Shown here: positions 15,116 through 22,066 of the stretch, in pieces | Position numbering within the stretch: position 1 is the first letter of the stretch | How the letters are laid out: each line of letters starts with the position of its first letter | Source of the DNA: Tranquillimonas alkanivorans | GTDB taxonomy: Bacteria; Pseudomonadota; Alphaproteobacteria; Rhodobacterales; Rhodobacteraceae | Direction: 5' to 3' | Assembly (NCBI RefSeq): GCF_900115595.1 | Contig: NZ_FOXA01000029.1 | Coordinates: 1 to 33,596, forward strand | Length of the DNA stretch: 33,596 nucleotides | The notes under the pieces: model-generated | Databases searched by the model: none | What the model saw: only the letters and a program-made list of their open reading frames with translations | What the model was told of the DNA's origin: nothing | Translations under genes and position numbers: made by a program

Positions 15116-15289
15116 GCTCCGACGATCTACCGGAGGTGCGCGCGATGCAATCCCAAGATGATATGACGCCGCTCTGGCACAGGCGGAATCGAAGCAACGC
15201 GGTCACGCGACGTGGTCGGCCCCTCGCCGCACTCGGATTCGCGCCCGAGGCCCTGGATTCGATCCCACCATCGGGACCTCCAGCGGGCG

Positions 15290-15576
15290 TTATGGTGCGT
15301 TTCCGGAAGAGACGGGCTCGAGCGCATTCGGGTCACCGACGCTGTCGAGGGCCAGGAGCCGGTACAGCGCGACGAGCGCCCGGTCCATGACCCGGGTCTG
15401 CATGCGCACGCGGCGCGCCTCTTCTATGAGAGAGAGTGCCGTAGCGGCGCCTCTGGTGCCGCCAAGACGCCCTGCGGCATTCAGGAGCGCCTCGCATGCT
15501 CGGCGAGGAAGTCCCGTGTCGCGACGAGGTCCGGCGCAAGAGACCAGCCGGGTTGGAGAGAGGTGGAAACAGGCAT
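15290..15576 (-). pseudogene. Frameshifted small gene, about 95 codons
   Basis: ATG 15576 has an excellent AGGAGG seven bases upstream and opens MPVSTSLQPGWSLAPDLVAT, ending after 31 residues (stop at 15481-15483). In another frame, overlapping the end, protein-like sequence continues as CEALLNAAGRLGGTRGAA, LSLIEEARRVRMQTRVMDRA and LVALYRLLALDSVGD, ending at TAA 15290-15292. One indel around AEHA would join them into a protein of about 95 residues. Either the gene is broken by one base, or the short 31-residue product is real. The family is unknown. Confidence 0.5.
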
Positions 15577-15897
15577 GTGACGCCTCCTGGGATGATCTGA
15601 CGGCCCGTCATGGCCCGTCTTCCTGGTCGACCGTCCCCGGGCTCGCTCTCGGCCCCGCTGTCTGGACGGTCTCGCAGAGACGACCGGCCCGGACAGCGGG
15701 CGAGAGAGCGCCCCTGCTGATCTCCTCCCGATGCTGGGTTCTCGGCGTTCGCTCTCCAGGAGCCAGGGCCCGCCGCAGGCCTCCTCGACGCCCCGAGGAG
15801 GGACCGTCCCCGAGGCCCGCTCCCTCACCCCTTCATTCGGGGCTCCGCCATCGCCCGGCGAGCGAGCGGCAACCGAAGTCGCCCCCGCGCCGGCTTG
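15577..15897. other. Gene-free spacer with a large imperfect hairpin
   Basis: No open frame here has a ribosome site or protein-like composition. At about 15640-15712 there is a long imperfect inverted repeat: CCGCTGTCTGG on the left faces CCGGACAGCGG on the right, with an inner TCTC-GCA-GAGA stem and partly matching flanks. It lies in the leader of the frameshifted gene that starts at 15576. Confidence 0.5.
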
Positions 15898-16182
15898 TCA
15901 CGGCCAACATGGATCAAGGATCCATGCAGCAATGATTTCCCGATAATCGCGATCGAGCGGTCCATGGGCGTCGATCAGCAGGAAAGGCTCCTGGTCGTGC
16001 GACTGCCCTTTCCAGACATCCCGGAAGAAACGCGCCATGCTGCGTTCTCCCGACGAGCCATGCCCGACAATATGTTCGAGGGCGACGCCGTCCATCCAGC
16101 ATTTCTCGCGATCAAAACATCGTTGAACGGATTGGGGCGCACGGCCGAGCAGGGCGAAGAAGCGGGTCATCTCTGGGTTCAT
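15898..16182 (-). CDS. Hypothetical protein, 94 aa
   Basis: Starts MNPEMTRFFALLGRAPQSVQ, with GAGGAG eight bases before ATG 16182. It is compact, with the features CFDREKCWMDG, HIVGHGSSGERSMARFFRDVW and DAHGPLDRDYREIIAAWIL. Cys22 and Cys28 plus several His residues could bind a metal, but no known motif is matched. Length and spacing suggest an intact gene. It is divergent from the UDG-like operon, so the 247-base spacer to 16430 probably carries both promoters. Function unknown. Confidence 0.55.
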   Translation of the reverse strand: MNPEMTRFFALLGRAPQSVQRCFDREKCWMDGVALEHIVGHGSSGERSMARFFRDVWKGQSHDQEPFLLIDAHGPLDRDYREIIAAWILDPCWP

Positions 16183-16360
16183 GCGAAATCTCCTCGGTTA
16201 AGCCAGGCTCGAAGCCAGGGCGGTTCCCCGGTTCGCGGCCGCACCGCGCCGTAGCGGACCGTGGAGGTGCGGGAAAGCCGGTTTGAATCCCATGTTGGCG
16301 GATTGTGCGTCAGCGAAAGGCCCCGATAAGCGTCTTGTGTGATTTTTGGTGTCACGAGTA

Positions 16361-16412
16361 TTGACGCGCTCTCGGCAATGCTGTAGCGTCTGTGGTGAAT
16401 ATTGATTTCACC
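16361..16412 (+). promoter_or_regulatory. Promoter and operator-like dyad of the UDG-like operon
   Basis: TTGACG at 16361-16366 is a good -35 box. With 17-base spacing, TAGCGT at 16384-16389 is a weak -10. The dyad GGTGAA (16394-16399) and TTCACC (16407-16412), separated by seven bases, falls at or just after the expected transcription start, where a repressor would block initiation. The first gene of the operon starts at 16430. The helix-turn-helix protein in the operon is a candidate regulator. Confidence 0.5.
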
Positions 16413-16429
16413 ATTGAGGACGCGTCGCC

Positions 16430-16717
16430 ATGGTTCAGCAGACTCCGCTTCAGCTCACGCAGCATGCGCGTCACCGGGCGGCGCAGCGTGCGGTGCCCCA
16501 GCCGGTGATCGGTCTGATCCTCGAATACGGGGAGAGCCGCCATGCGGGGCAGGGCGCGCAGAAATTCGCTCTCTCCAAGGCGAGCCTGCGGGACCTTCGC
16601 CGGGACCTCGGCGCAAGGATCCCGGGCAACATCGACCGCTACCGCAGCGCCTACGTCGTCGCGGCCGAGGGCAAGGTGGTTACCGTCGCCTTCGCCAGCC
16701 GCCCCCTGTTTCACTGA
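16430..16717 (+). CDS. DUF4258-like small protein, 95 aa
   Basis: Starts MVQQTPLQLTQHARHRAAQR and contains the pattern of DUF4258-type proteins: an N-terminal HARHRAAQRAVPQPVIGLIL helix, then EYGES, a strand QKFALSKASL, and a C-terminal RYRSAYVVAAEGKVVTVAFA pair. DUF4258 proteins are compared with RelE/BrnT-like folds, so a toxin-like RNase role is possible but not shown. It is the first gene of a four-gene plus-strand operon, 12 bases before the first UDG-like gene. A promoter and operator-like dyad precede it. No clear AGGAG is seen immediately upstream (GAGGACGCGTCGCC). Confidence 0.5.
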   Translation: MVQQTPLQLTQHARHRAAQRAVPQPVIGLILEYGESRHAGQGAQKFALSKASLRDLRRDLGARIPGNIDRYRSAYVVAAEGKVVTVAFASRPLFH

Positions 16718-16728
16718 CCGAGGATCCC

Positions 16729-17532
16729 ATGGACAAAACTCTTCCTTCTCCCGCCGACCGGTTTCTCCCCCTGATCGAGGCGCTCTCGGAGGCAGACCTC
16801 CGGAGCGAGATCGAAGCCCCGGATCGGCTTCGCATGGCCTCCGGCCTGCATCGCGGGAAGCGGCTCGATGTCGCTTATGCCCCGTTCGACCATGTGAACC
16901 GGGAGGCGCGGGTGGTGATCGTCGGGATCACGCCCGGCCGACAGCAGATGGCAAATGCCCTGCTCGAATGCCACCGACAACTCCGGGCTGGTGCGGACCC
17001 CTCTCGTGCCCTTGCGGCGGCCAAGGTCCATGCCAGCTTCTCGGGCCCCATGCGCGCCAACCTGGTCGCCATGCTCGACGACATCGGTGTGGCTCGTCTC
17101 CTCGGGCTCGAGACCACGGCGGCGCTTTGGGAAGAGGCCTCCGACCTCGTCCACTTCACATCGGCCCTCCGATATCCCGTCTTTGTCGACAACAAGAACT
17201 ATTCCGGGGCCCCCTCCATGCTCCAGGTGCCGCAGCTTCGGCAGGAGCTCGAGACCTGGTTCGGCGCCGAGATGCTGGACCTCCGCGATGCGCTTTTCGT
17301 GCCGCTCGGGCCGAAGGTCGGAGAGGCCCTGGCGTGGCTCGCGCCGAGGCTCGGGGTTTCCGAAGACCGCATCCTTACCGGGCTCCCGCACCCGAGCGGG
17401 GCCAGCGGCGAACGGATCGCGTATTTCCTGGGGCGAAAGCCGGCGGAGCTGCTGTCTGCGAAGACCAACGCCACCCGGCTCGACGCCGCGCGATCAGACC
17501 TCGTTTCGAAGATCAGCAAGCTGGGAGCCTGA
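16729..17532 (+). CDS. Uracil-DNA-glycosylase-like protein 1 (267 aa)
   Basis: The protein carries the two signature motifs of the UDG superfamily: RVVIVGITPGRQQM (66-70 GITPG) and LTGLPHPSGASGERIAYFLG (His221-Pro-Ser223-Gly). UDG-fold enzymes remove or recognise modified bases. In MUG/TDG the first motif is GINPG, whose Asn activates water; here the position is Thr68, so catalysis may be altered or lost. The second motif resembles NPSG of Mug. ATG 16729 follows GAGGAT by a few bases. It lies between the DUF4258-like gene and a helix-turn-helix gene that starts one base after its stop. A second UDG-like protein is encoded two genes later, so the two probably act together. Confidence 0.6.
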   Translation: MDKTLPSPADRFLPLIEALSEADLRSEIEAPDRLRMASGLHRGKRLDVAYAPFDHVNREARVVIVGITPGRQQMANALLECHRQLRAGADPSRALAAAKVHASFSGPMRANLVAMLDDIGVARLLGLETTAALWEEASDLVHFTSALRYPVFVDNKNYSGAPSMLQVPQLRQELETWFGAEMLDLRDALFVPLGPKVGEALAWLAPRLGVSEDRILTGLPHPSGASGERIAYFLGRKPAELLSAKTNATRLDAARSDLVSKISKLGA

Positions 17533-17533
17533 A

Positions 17534-18553
17534 ATGGAGCGTCGGACACCGCGAGACATGGATTTCGAAGAGCGCATTGCCGAGTTCACTGCAGGCTTCG
17601 ACTATGAGAACGATCCGGCTGTGACGCTGGTCGATTTGGTGCGATCGGCCGGAGAGTTTCTCGCCCGGATCACCGGCCCGGAAGCCGTGGATCAGGGAAT
17701 GAAGTTCGTCATCGGCGGCCTCGCCCTCACCGAGGGCGCCGACTGGCGCGAGGCTCTCGAGGCCGAAGAGCACGGCGCCTACGCGGTCTGGCCGCTCGGA
17801 CAGATGCTTCATGACCTGAGCGCCTATGCCCATTACGGCATCGACCTGACGGCGCGCGAGCATGAGACGGAGGACCAGATCGCGGCGCGGCTCCGGGAGA
17901 GGGTCGAGCGGGCAGAGGAGTTCCTGGCACTCTGCCCCCTGGAGGCCTGGCTCGGCGAGACACGGTCGCCGCAGCTCGAGACGACGGTGCTGCTCGCTCG
18001 AAACCGTTGGGCGCTCGATCATGACCGCCCGGTCGAGCCCGAGGCATTGGCCGTGTTCGGCGGCGTGAAGATGTCCCGGATGCGCAACATGCTGGCGGGC
18101 AAGAACGCGACCTTCCACCGCGAGAACGGGCTGATCCCGGCGCACGAGGCCAAGTCCTGGCTGGAGGGGCGCGACAGCTTCTTCCCCTCGATCTGGCGCA
18201 GTGCGCGCCCGGTGCACAACGGCAAGGTCCTCACGCTGTCCTACGTGCACCCGTTGTTCGTACCCCAGGCGCGGGACGGCTCGATCTTCCATCCGGGGCT
18301 CGAGCGGCGCAATGGCTTCACCGTCGGGGAGAAGGGCCGCGAGTTCCAGGTGTCGACATTCGAGGATGCTCTTAGGGAACTGCAGGAGATGCCGATCCCG
18401 GCCTGGCGGCGCCCGAGTCCCGGACGGGGCGGCTGGGGCATCGTGCGTGGCACGACATGGGCGCGGATGAACTGGGAGGAGCTGGACAGCCGCGCCCGGT
18501 CGGAGATGGAACTCAGGAAGCTGGCGGAGGAGGGCGACGATGAAGACGTCTGA
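17534..18553 (+). CDS. Unknown protein with helix-turn-helix, 339 aa
   Basis: I do not recognise the family. Residues 10-135 are helical and acidic (GLALTEGADWREALEAEEHG, QIAARLRERVERAEEFLAL). Residues about 150-212 look like a helix-turn-helix of the AlpA/MerR kind (ALAVFGGVKMSRMRNMLAGK, then HEAKSWLEGRD). The C-terminal third is Pro/Trp-rich and ends in a charged helix (MELRKLAEEGDDEDV). The start at 17534 is one base after the previous stop, and the end overlaps the next start by 14 bases, so it is translationally coupled on both sides to UDG-like genes. It is a candidate DNA-recognition partner or operon regulator. Confidence 0.55.
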   Translation: MERRTPRDMDFEERIAEFTAGFDYENDPAVTLVDLVRSAGEFLARITGPEAVDQGMKFVIGGLALTEGADWREALEAEEHGAYAVWPLGQMLHDLSAYAHYGIDLTAREHETEDQIAARLRERVERAEEFLALCPLEAWLGETRSPQLETTVLLARNRWALDHDRPVEPEALAVFGGVKMSRMRNMLAGKNATFHRENGLIPAHEAKSWLEGRDSFFPSIWRSARPVHNGKVLTLSYVHPLFVPQARDGSIFHPGLERRNGFTVGEKGREFQVSTFEDALRELQEMPIPAWRRPSPGRGGWGIVRGTTWARMNWEELDSRARSEMELRKLAEEGDDEDV

Positions 18554-19205
18554 ACGGCTGGACCGCGATGCATGGGAGGCGCGCCTCCGCGAGGTCGAGC
18601 GCGCCGGAGGCTTCCGGCAGGGCTACAAGCTGCTCTACTGTCCCTGGGCGGCCCTCCAGGGGAGCCACATGACGTTTCTCTCGCTGAACCCGGGACGGCC
18701 GCCGCGCGAGGCGGAGCTCCGGGTCGTCTCGGACGAGCGGGGCAACTCTTACGAAGTCGAGCAAGCGACGACGCGTTCTCCTCTCACCGACCAGTTCCTG
18801 CGCATGTGCGCCCTCCTTGATGTCGCCCCCGCGCAGGTCCTCACTGGCGTCGTCGCACCGTTTCGCAGCGACGGCTGGTCCGCCCTCTCGCCGGACCAGA
18901 GACGGGCCGCGCTGGAGCTCGGCCGGGCCTTCTGGCGCGAAGCGCTCGCATCTCCGGGACGACAGGGTCCGCTCGTCGTCTGCTCCGACCAAGCCGCGAA
19001 GCTCGTGACCGACCTCTTGGACGCCCGGCTTGAAGAGACCCTCCCGGCCGGCTGGGGGAACATCGCAATCCGCTGCTTCCGCGGCGCCGAGGATCAGAGG
19101 ATCGTGCAGTTGCCGCATCTGTCGCGTTTCCGGTTGTTCGGCCGTCCCCAGTCGGAGCCGGCGCTGGCCCGCGCCTTCGGCTTGGCGGCGGGCGAGACCG
19201 CCTGA
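18540..19205 (+). CDS. Uracil-DNA-glycosylase-like protein 2 (221 aa)
   Basis: A second, divergent UDG-superfamily protein. MTFLSLNPGRPPRE (Asn50-Pro51-Gly52) keeps the Asn of the GINPG motif of the MUG/TDG group, and VQLPHLSRFRLFGR (His193-Leu-Ser195) stands for the second motif. Between them are the expected helical and strand segments (SDQAAKLVTDLLDARL, GNIAIRCFRG). It shares little sequence with the other UDG-like protein beyond these motifs, so it is not a recent duplicate. ATG 18540 lies inside the end of the helix-turn-helix gene (GAGGAGGGCGACGATG supplies the ribosome site). It is the last gene of the operon. Base excision or recognition of modified DNA, perhaps of phage, is the inferred role. 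Confidence 0.55.
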   Translation: MKTSERLDRDAWEARLREVERAGGFRQGYKLLYCPWAALQGSHMTFLSLNPGRPPREAELRVVSDERGNSYEVEQATTRSPLTDQFLRMCALLDVAPAQVLTGVVAPFRSDGWSALSPDQRRAALELGRAFWREALASPGRQGPLVVCSDQAAKLVTDLLDARLEETLPAGWGNIAIRCFRGAEDQRIVQLPHLSRFRLFGRPQSEPALARAFGLAAGETA

Positions 19206-19231
19206 TCCGAACCTGCTCCGGAGGACCTGCG

Positions 19232-19624
19232 TCATGTCCGGTCGTTTCCCGTCTCCCGCCGGATCGTGCCGCGCACCCCGGAACGGTCCGCCATAGCCTC
19301 GAGTCTGGGCGCGCCCCAGACTCGCTCCCGCCAGATACCGTCCCTGAATTCGAAGGCGTAGGTCCGCTCCGAGTCGAACTCCAGGATGAGGTTGTTGCCT
19401 TCCCGGACATGGAGATCCGCATCAAAGGTATCGGAGTGGTTGAGGTCCTCCTCGTGTCGTTCGACGAGCAGAACATGGTCGAGGCTGGGCGGAACGATCG
19501 AACCGACGACCGCCAAGGAATCCGTCTCGGCGCCAGCCGACCGCCAGAGCTCCCACCGGAGATAGCCGATGTCCTCTTCAGGGGCGCAGGTGCAGAACTT
19601 CGCTCTTCGACTTGGCCGACACAT
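19232..19624 (-). CDS. Hypothetical protein, 130 aa
   Basis: Starts MCRPSRRAKFCTCAPEEDIG with GAAGGAG six bases before ATG 19624. The N-terminus has three Cys (2, 11, 13) that could bind a metal, followed by LRWELWRS. The rest is acidic and strand-rich (DHVLLVERHEEDLNHSD, EGNNLILEFDSERTYAFEFR, DGIWRERVWGAPRLE). No family recognised. It converges on the UDG-like operon with a 26-base gap, so the two transcripts may overlap at their ends. Confidence 0.5.
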   Translation of the reverse strand: MCRPSRRAKFCTCAPEEDIGYLRWELWRSAGAETDSLAVVGSIVPPSLDHVLLVERHEEDLNHSDTFDADLHVREGNNLILEFDSERTYAFEFRDGIWRERVWGAPRLEAMADRSGVRGTIRRETGNDRT

Positions 19625-19753
19625 CTCGATCTCCTTCAGCAATGGCCGCGGGGCGACCTTGCGCCCTGGGACTTCTCATGGAGGAGTCTTCCCGTAGCCG
19701 TGCCGCCTATTTTTGCGGCCCGCCGTGGATATGGTCCCGCCCCTGAATTCTCC

Positions 19754-19777
19754 AAAGGGCCGGCCCCGCCGGCCTTT
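19754..19777 (+). terminator. Bulged GC hairpin with T-rich tail
   Basis: AAAGGGCCGGC (19754-19764), loop CCC and GCCGGCCTTT (19768-19777) form a stem with one bulged G, followed by TCTTTAC. On the plus strand this looks like an intrinsic terminator. No plus-strand gene ends just before it, so it may belong to a lost gene or serve the minus strand. Confidence 0.5.
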
Positions 19778-19852
19778 CTTTACTTTCAGGGGATTTCTAA
19801 TTATTTCAGGGCAAGAATTTTCATTGAAGTTCAGCACTTTACCAGCTCCTTT

Positions 19853-19957
19853 GTGCAGATAATTCTGCGCTATGTGCAGTTTCTTCGGCGCGATGTGCGA
19901 AAAATTCTGCGCCATGTGCAGGTTCTCCGGATTCGCGTGCAGATTTTTCTGCATCCG
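19853..19957 (+). repeat. Five degenerate 21-bp tandem direct repeats
   Basis: Five head-to-tail units of exactly 21 bases start at 19853, 19874, 19895, 19916 and 19937. Each begins GTGC(A)G and most contain TTCTGCGC or TTCGGCGC and end in AT. They directly follow an AT-rich patch. The two-helical-turn spacing and AT-rich neighbour are typical of plasmid iterons bound by Rep proteins. They could instead be a coding heptapeptide repeat (on the minus strand, units like HIAQNYL). Confidence 0.7.
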
Positions 19958-20185
19958 TTGCCTTTGCGATCTCGCCACAAGTGCCATGTCTTCGGGCGCC
20001 GCCGGACTGAAGCGACGGTGCGCCCATCAGTGGCCGAACGGCCGCACATGCGACAGGTGAGCCAGCCTCAGCGTATGCATCTCTTGTCCTCATGGGGGCG
20101 GCGCAGCGACGATCAAGAGGATGTTCATGACCGTCGCTGCTCAGCCGGAAGATGAGCCATCTGCCGGGCCATCGGGAGATTACGC

Positions 20186-20836
20186 ATGGCACCAGAAAAC
20201 CGGAGCTCTATGCGCCTGGCTCGGATCGGCGCAGATACCAGGAAAAAGTGGCAGAGGGGCAGTGGCATGATCGGACAGTTGCGCAAGGTTCCAGCCAAGG
20301 CGCGCACTCTCGCGGCCATAGCTTCGCTTGCCTGCGCGGCTGTCCTCGTGAGCCTGACCTACGAATCTCCGATACTGTGGATTTTCACGACGCGGCACAG
20401 CTTCGTGCCTGGCCTGGTTTCGGGCCTTGTCGCGGTGTTCCTCGTGAGGCCTGTCGTGCGGGGCGCTCCTGTACGCGCACAAGCTCGATCTGCCCACCGC
20501 TGTAGCGCTCATGCTGGTTTTCTACCTGACCGCGGCTTTCGCTCAGATCGGCCTCGGGAGCCAAAGCGGGCTGTTGAAGACGCCGGCCATGCTCTTCACT
20601 CTGGTTGTCATTGCGCTCGCCAACTTCCGTCCGAAGAAATATGGCGAACCGGCGAACTGGCGATCGTCGCTGTCGCTATCTTTGGAGGGGTCAACCTTCG
20701 TATAGCGGATACCGCAATGGGTTTCTGGGGCTATCTTCTGGTCTTCTTGTCTTTCATCGGCGTGCTCTTGACCATTGACTTGAACAAGTTCTGGCACCAG
20801 GTGCTGTCGGCTGGACGCGGAGAAGTTCGGGATTGA
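20186..20836 (+). pseudogene. Six-segment membrane protein with two frameshifts
   Basis: The frame opened at ATG 20186 encodes two hydrophobic segments (ARTLAAIASLACAAVLVSL, SFVPGLVSGLVAVFLV). Near 20460 the hydrophobic coding moves to another frame (ALLYAHKLDLPTAVALMLVF, TPAMLFTLVVIALANF), and near 20650 it returns to the first frame (ELAIVAVAIFGGVNLRI, GYLLVFLSFIGVLLTIDLNK), ending at 20836. Joined, this is a six-segment inner-membrane protein of about 217 residues. The first frame is open throughout, but its middle (Arg/His/Cys-rich) is not membrane-like. Two compensating indels, real or from sequencing, are the simplest reading. The family is unknown. Confidence 0.55.
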
Positions 20837-20931
20837 GGTCGTCTGTGTACGCCCTCCTTCCTCAGAGTCCGAGATAGCCCCGCGGCACTTTAGACGGAGC
20901 CGCCGACGAAGCGCCATTCTCTGCTGCGTGA

Positions 20932-21270
20932 TCAGCGAAGGACGATACCCTCCTCCTCCGCAGCATCCGCCAGCTCACCCTCCACCAAGGGGCGAAGCGA
21001 AAGTGTTACTTGCCCATTACAGGCCTCGGCGTACCTCATGAGAGTTTCGAGGGTCGGCAGGGATCCGGTCGCCGATTCCATCCGAGAGATTAATGGCTGC
21101 GTTAGCCCCGAGCGCGCCTCCACGTCTTTCTGAGTCAGGCCTTGGCGCTTGCGCAGCGCGCGCAACGCGAGGGCGAGGTCCCGCTTCATTGCCTGCTTCT
21201 CGGCCCGGGGCCCAATGTCTGGGCGCGCCATGCGCAGACGCGCGCGGAAATCCGGAAAGTCATGCGCCAT
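20932..21270 (-). CDS. Xre/HigA-type helix-turn-helix regulator
   Basis: A 112-residue protein with a Cro/C1-type helix-turn-helix in the middle: LALALRALRKRQGLTQKDVE, then ARSGLTQPLISRMESATGSL and PTLETLMRYAEACNG. The layout, with a long N-terminal extension and a beta-rich end (QVTLSLRPLVEG), is that of HigA-like antitoxins and related transcription regulators. ATG 21270 has GGAGG ten bases before it. No toxin-sized partner lies on either side, so it is probably an orphan regulator. A perfect palindrome (21325-21342), 55 bases upstream, is a likely autoregulatory operator. Confidence 0.75.
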   Translation of the reverse strand: MAHDFPDFRARLRMARPDIGPRAEKQAMKRDLALALRALRKRQGLTQKDVEARSGLTQPLISRMESATGSLPTLETLMRYAEACNGQVTLSLRPLVEGELADAAEEEGIVLR

Positions 21271-21324
21271 TGTCCTTCCTCCAGTAGGGCGGAGAACTCC
21301 ACCGTGGAACGCGGCCAAGGCCGG

Positions 21325-21342
21325 TATGCCTCAAGAGGCATA
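21325..21342. promoter_or_regulatory. Palindromic operator of the Xre-type regulator
   Basis: TATGCCTC-AA-GAGGCATA is a perfect 8+8 palindrome with a two-base centre, followed by TATATA. It lies upstream of the Xre-type gene at 21270, within the expected promoter. Dimeric Cro-type proteins bind such sites, so autoregulation is the natural inference. Confidence 0.65.
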
Positions 21343-21600
21343 TATATCGGAAAACATAGATGCCGCCACGGCGATGCCCCAGTCCTTCGCGCCACCGGCC
21401 GGATGTGCTTATCGCCGAACGGCAGGGGGTGGTGCTGAATAATGTGACGCTCAGGTCCTTACTCCTGATAAGGAGCCATTATCGCACCTGTTGGTGGAAA
21501 CGCCTCCGGCCGGGCGGGAGGGGCCAGATCGCCAGCATTGATGCCCGCCGCGCGCGCCGGAGGTTTAGACGTCAGATCTGCTGTGATCTAAATGTGGGCG
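21343..21600. other. Gene-free spacer between regulator and catabolic operon
   Basis: I see no gene here. There is a small palindrome CTCCT-GAT-AAGGAG near 21461-21474. A second dyad at about 21566-21594 (TTTAGA facing TCTAAA, with AGATC/GATCT inside) sits just beyond the deaminase stop at 21601 and may terminate the long minus-strand operon. Confidence 0.4.
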
Positions 21601-22062
21601 TCACGGTTGTTCGACCTCGACGATTGGAACTTGCGCTTCCTGAAGCATCCGCTCCGATACCAGGAAGCTGTAGTCGAGGGCACCGTCCCTCTCAGGACGC
21701 GGCGGGCAAACTACTCTCGCGATGCCGCTCTGGATGATCGCTCGGGCGCAGTCGGCGCAGGGGAAGCGGTTAACGTAAATTGTGCAGCCCTCCACTGCAA
21801 CGCCGGCGCGGGCGGCATTGTAGATTGCGTTGCGTTCGGCGTGCTCGATCCAAAAGAACTTTTCGCCGCTGGCGCGGTCGAAGCGGGCGTCGTCGTCTGC
21901 GGAGACTCCGCGAGGAAGGCCGTTGTAGCCCGAGGCGCGGACCTCGTGGCCCGCGCCGACGATCACTGCGCCAACGTGGAAATCGCGGTCCTCAGACCAG
22001 CCTGCCATGTGGTCGGCGAGGCCGAGGAATCGCGCCGACCATCTGTCTTCGGGGCCGCTCAT
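21601..22062 (-). CDS. CMP/dCMP-type zinc deaminase
   Basis: A 153-residue member of the cytidine/deoxycytidylate deaminase superfamily. The zinc site is intact: His74-Ala-Glu76 (WIEHAERNAIYNAA) and Pro-Cys102-x-x-Cys105 (FPCADCARAI), with Glu76 as proton shuttle. Substrate-binding parts (GYNGLPRGV, then HAERNA) match dCMP deaminase. These enzymes hydrolyse the amino group of a cytosine-type nucleotide; the exact substrate is not fixed by sequence. It starts at ATG 22062, four bases after the aldehyde dehydrogenase stop, as last gene of the catabolic operon. An earlier ATG (22083) inside that gene is also possible. No ribosome site is obvious for either. Confidence 0.75.
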   Translation of the reverse strand: MSGPEDRWSARFLGLADHMAGWSEDRDFHVGAVIVGAGHEVRASGYNGLPRGVSADDDARFDRASGEKFFWIEHAERNAIYNAARAGVAVEGCTIYVNRFPCADCARAIIQSGIARVVCPPRPERDGALDYSFLVSERMLQEAQVPIVEVEQP

Positions 22063-22066
22063 CGGT

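Larger units (their letters stand above)
19625..20185. other. AT-rich spacer with iteron-like repeats
   Basis: This 560-base stretch has no gene I can support. It holds a terminator-like hairpin (19754-19777), an AT-rich patch (about 19778-19850) and five 21-bp repeats (19853-19957). Both strands have open frames through the repeats, giving heptapeptide repeats, but neither has a ribosome site. The base composition is clearly more AT-rich than its neighbours. Confidence 0.5.

Noticed and set aside
15116-15289. tRNA fragment (TTCGATTCC-like stretches)
   Set aside because: The motif occurs without a matching stem, anticodon arm or acceptor end. I could not fold a tRNA.
19853-19957. CRISPR array
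   Set aside because: Units are contiguous 21-bp repeats without unique spacers, and no cas genes are nearby.
19676-19987. A minus-strand gene with heptapeptide repeats
   Set aside because: No ribosome site, and the repeats are open on both strands. The iteron explanation fits the composition better. It is not excluded.
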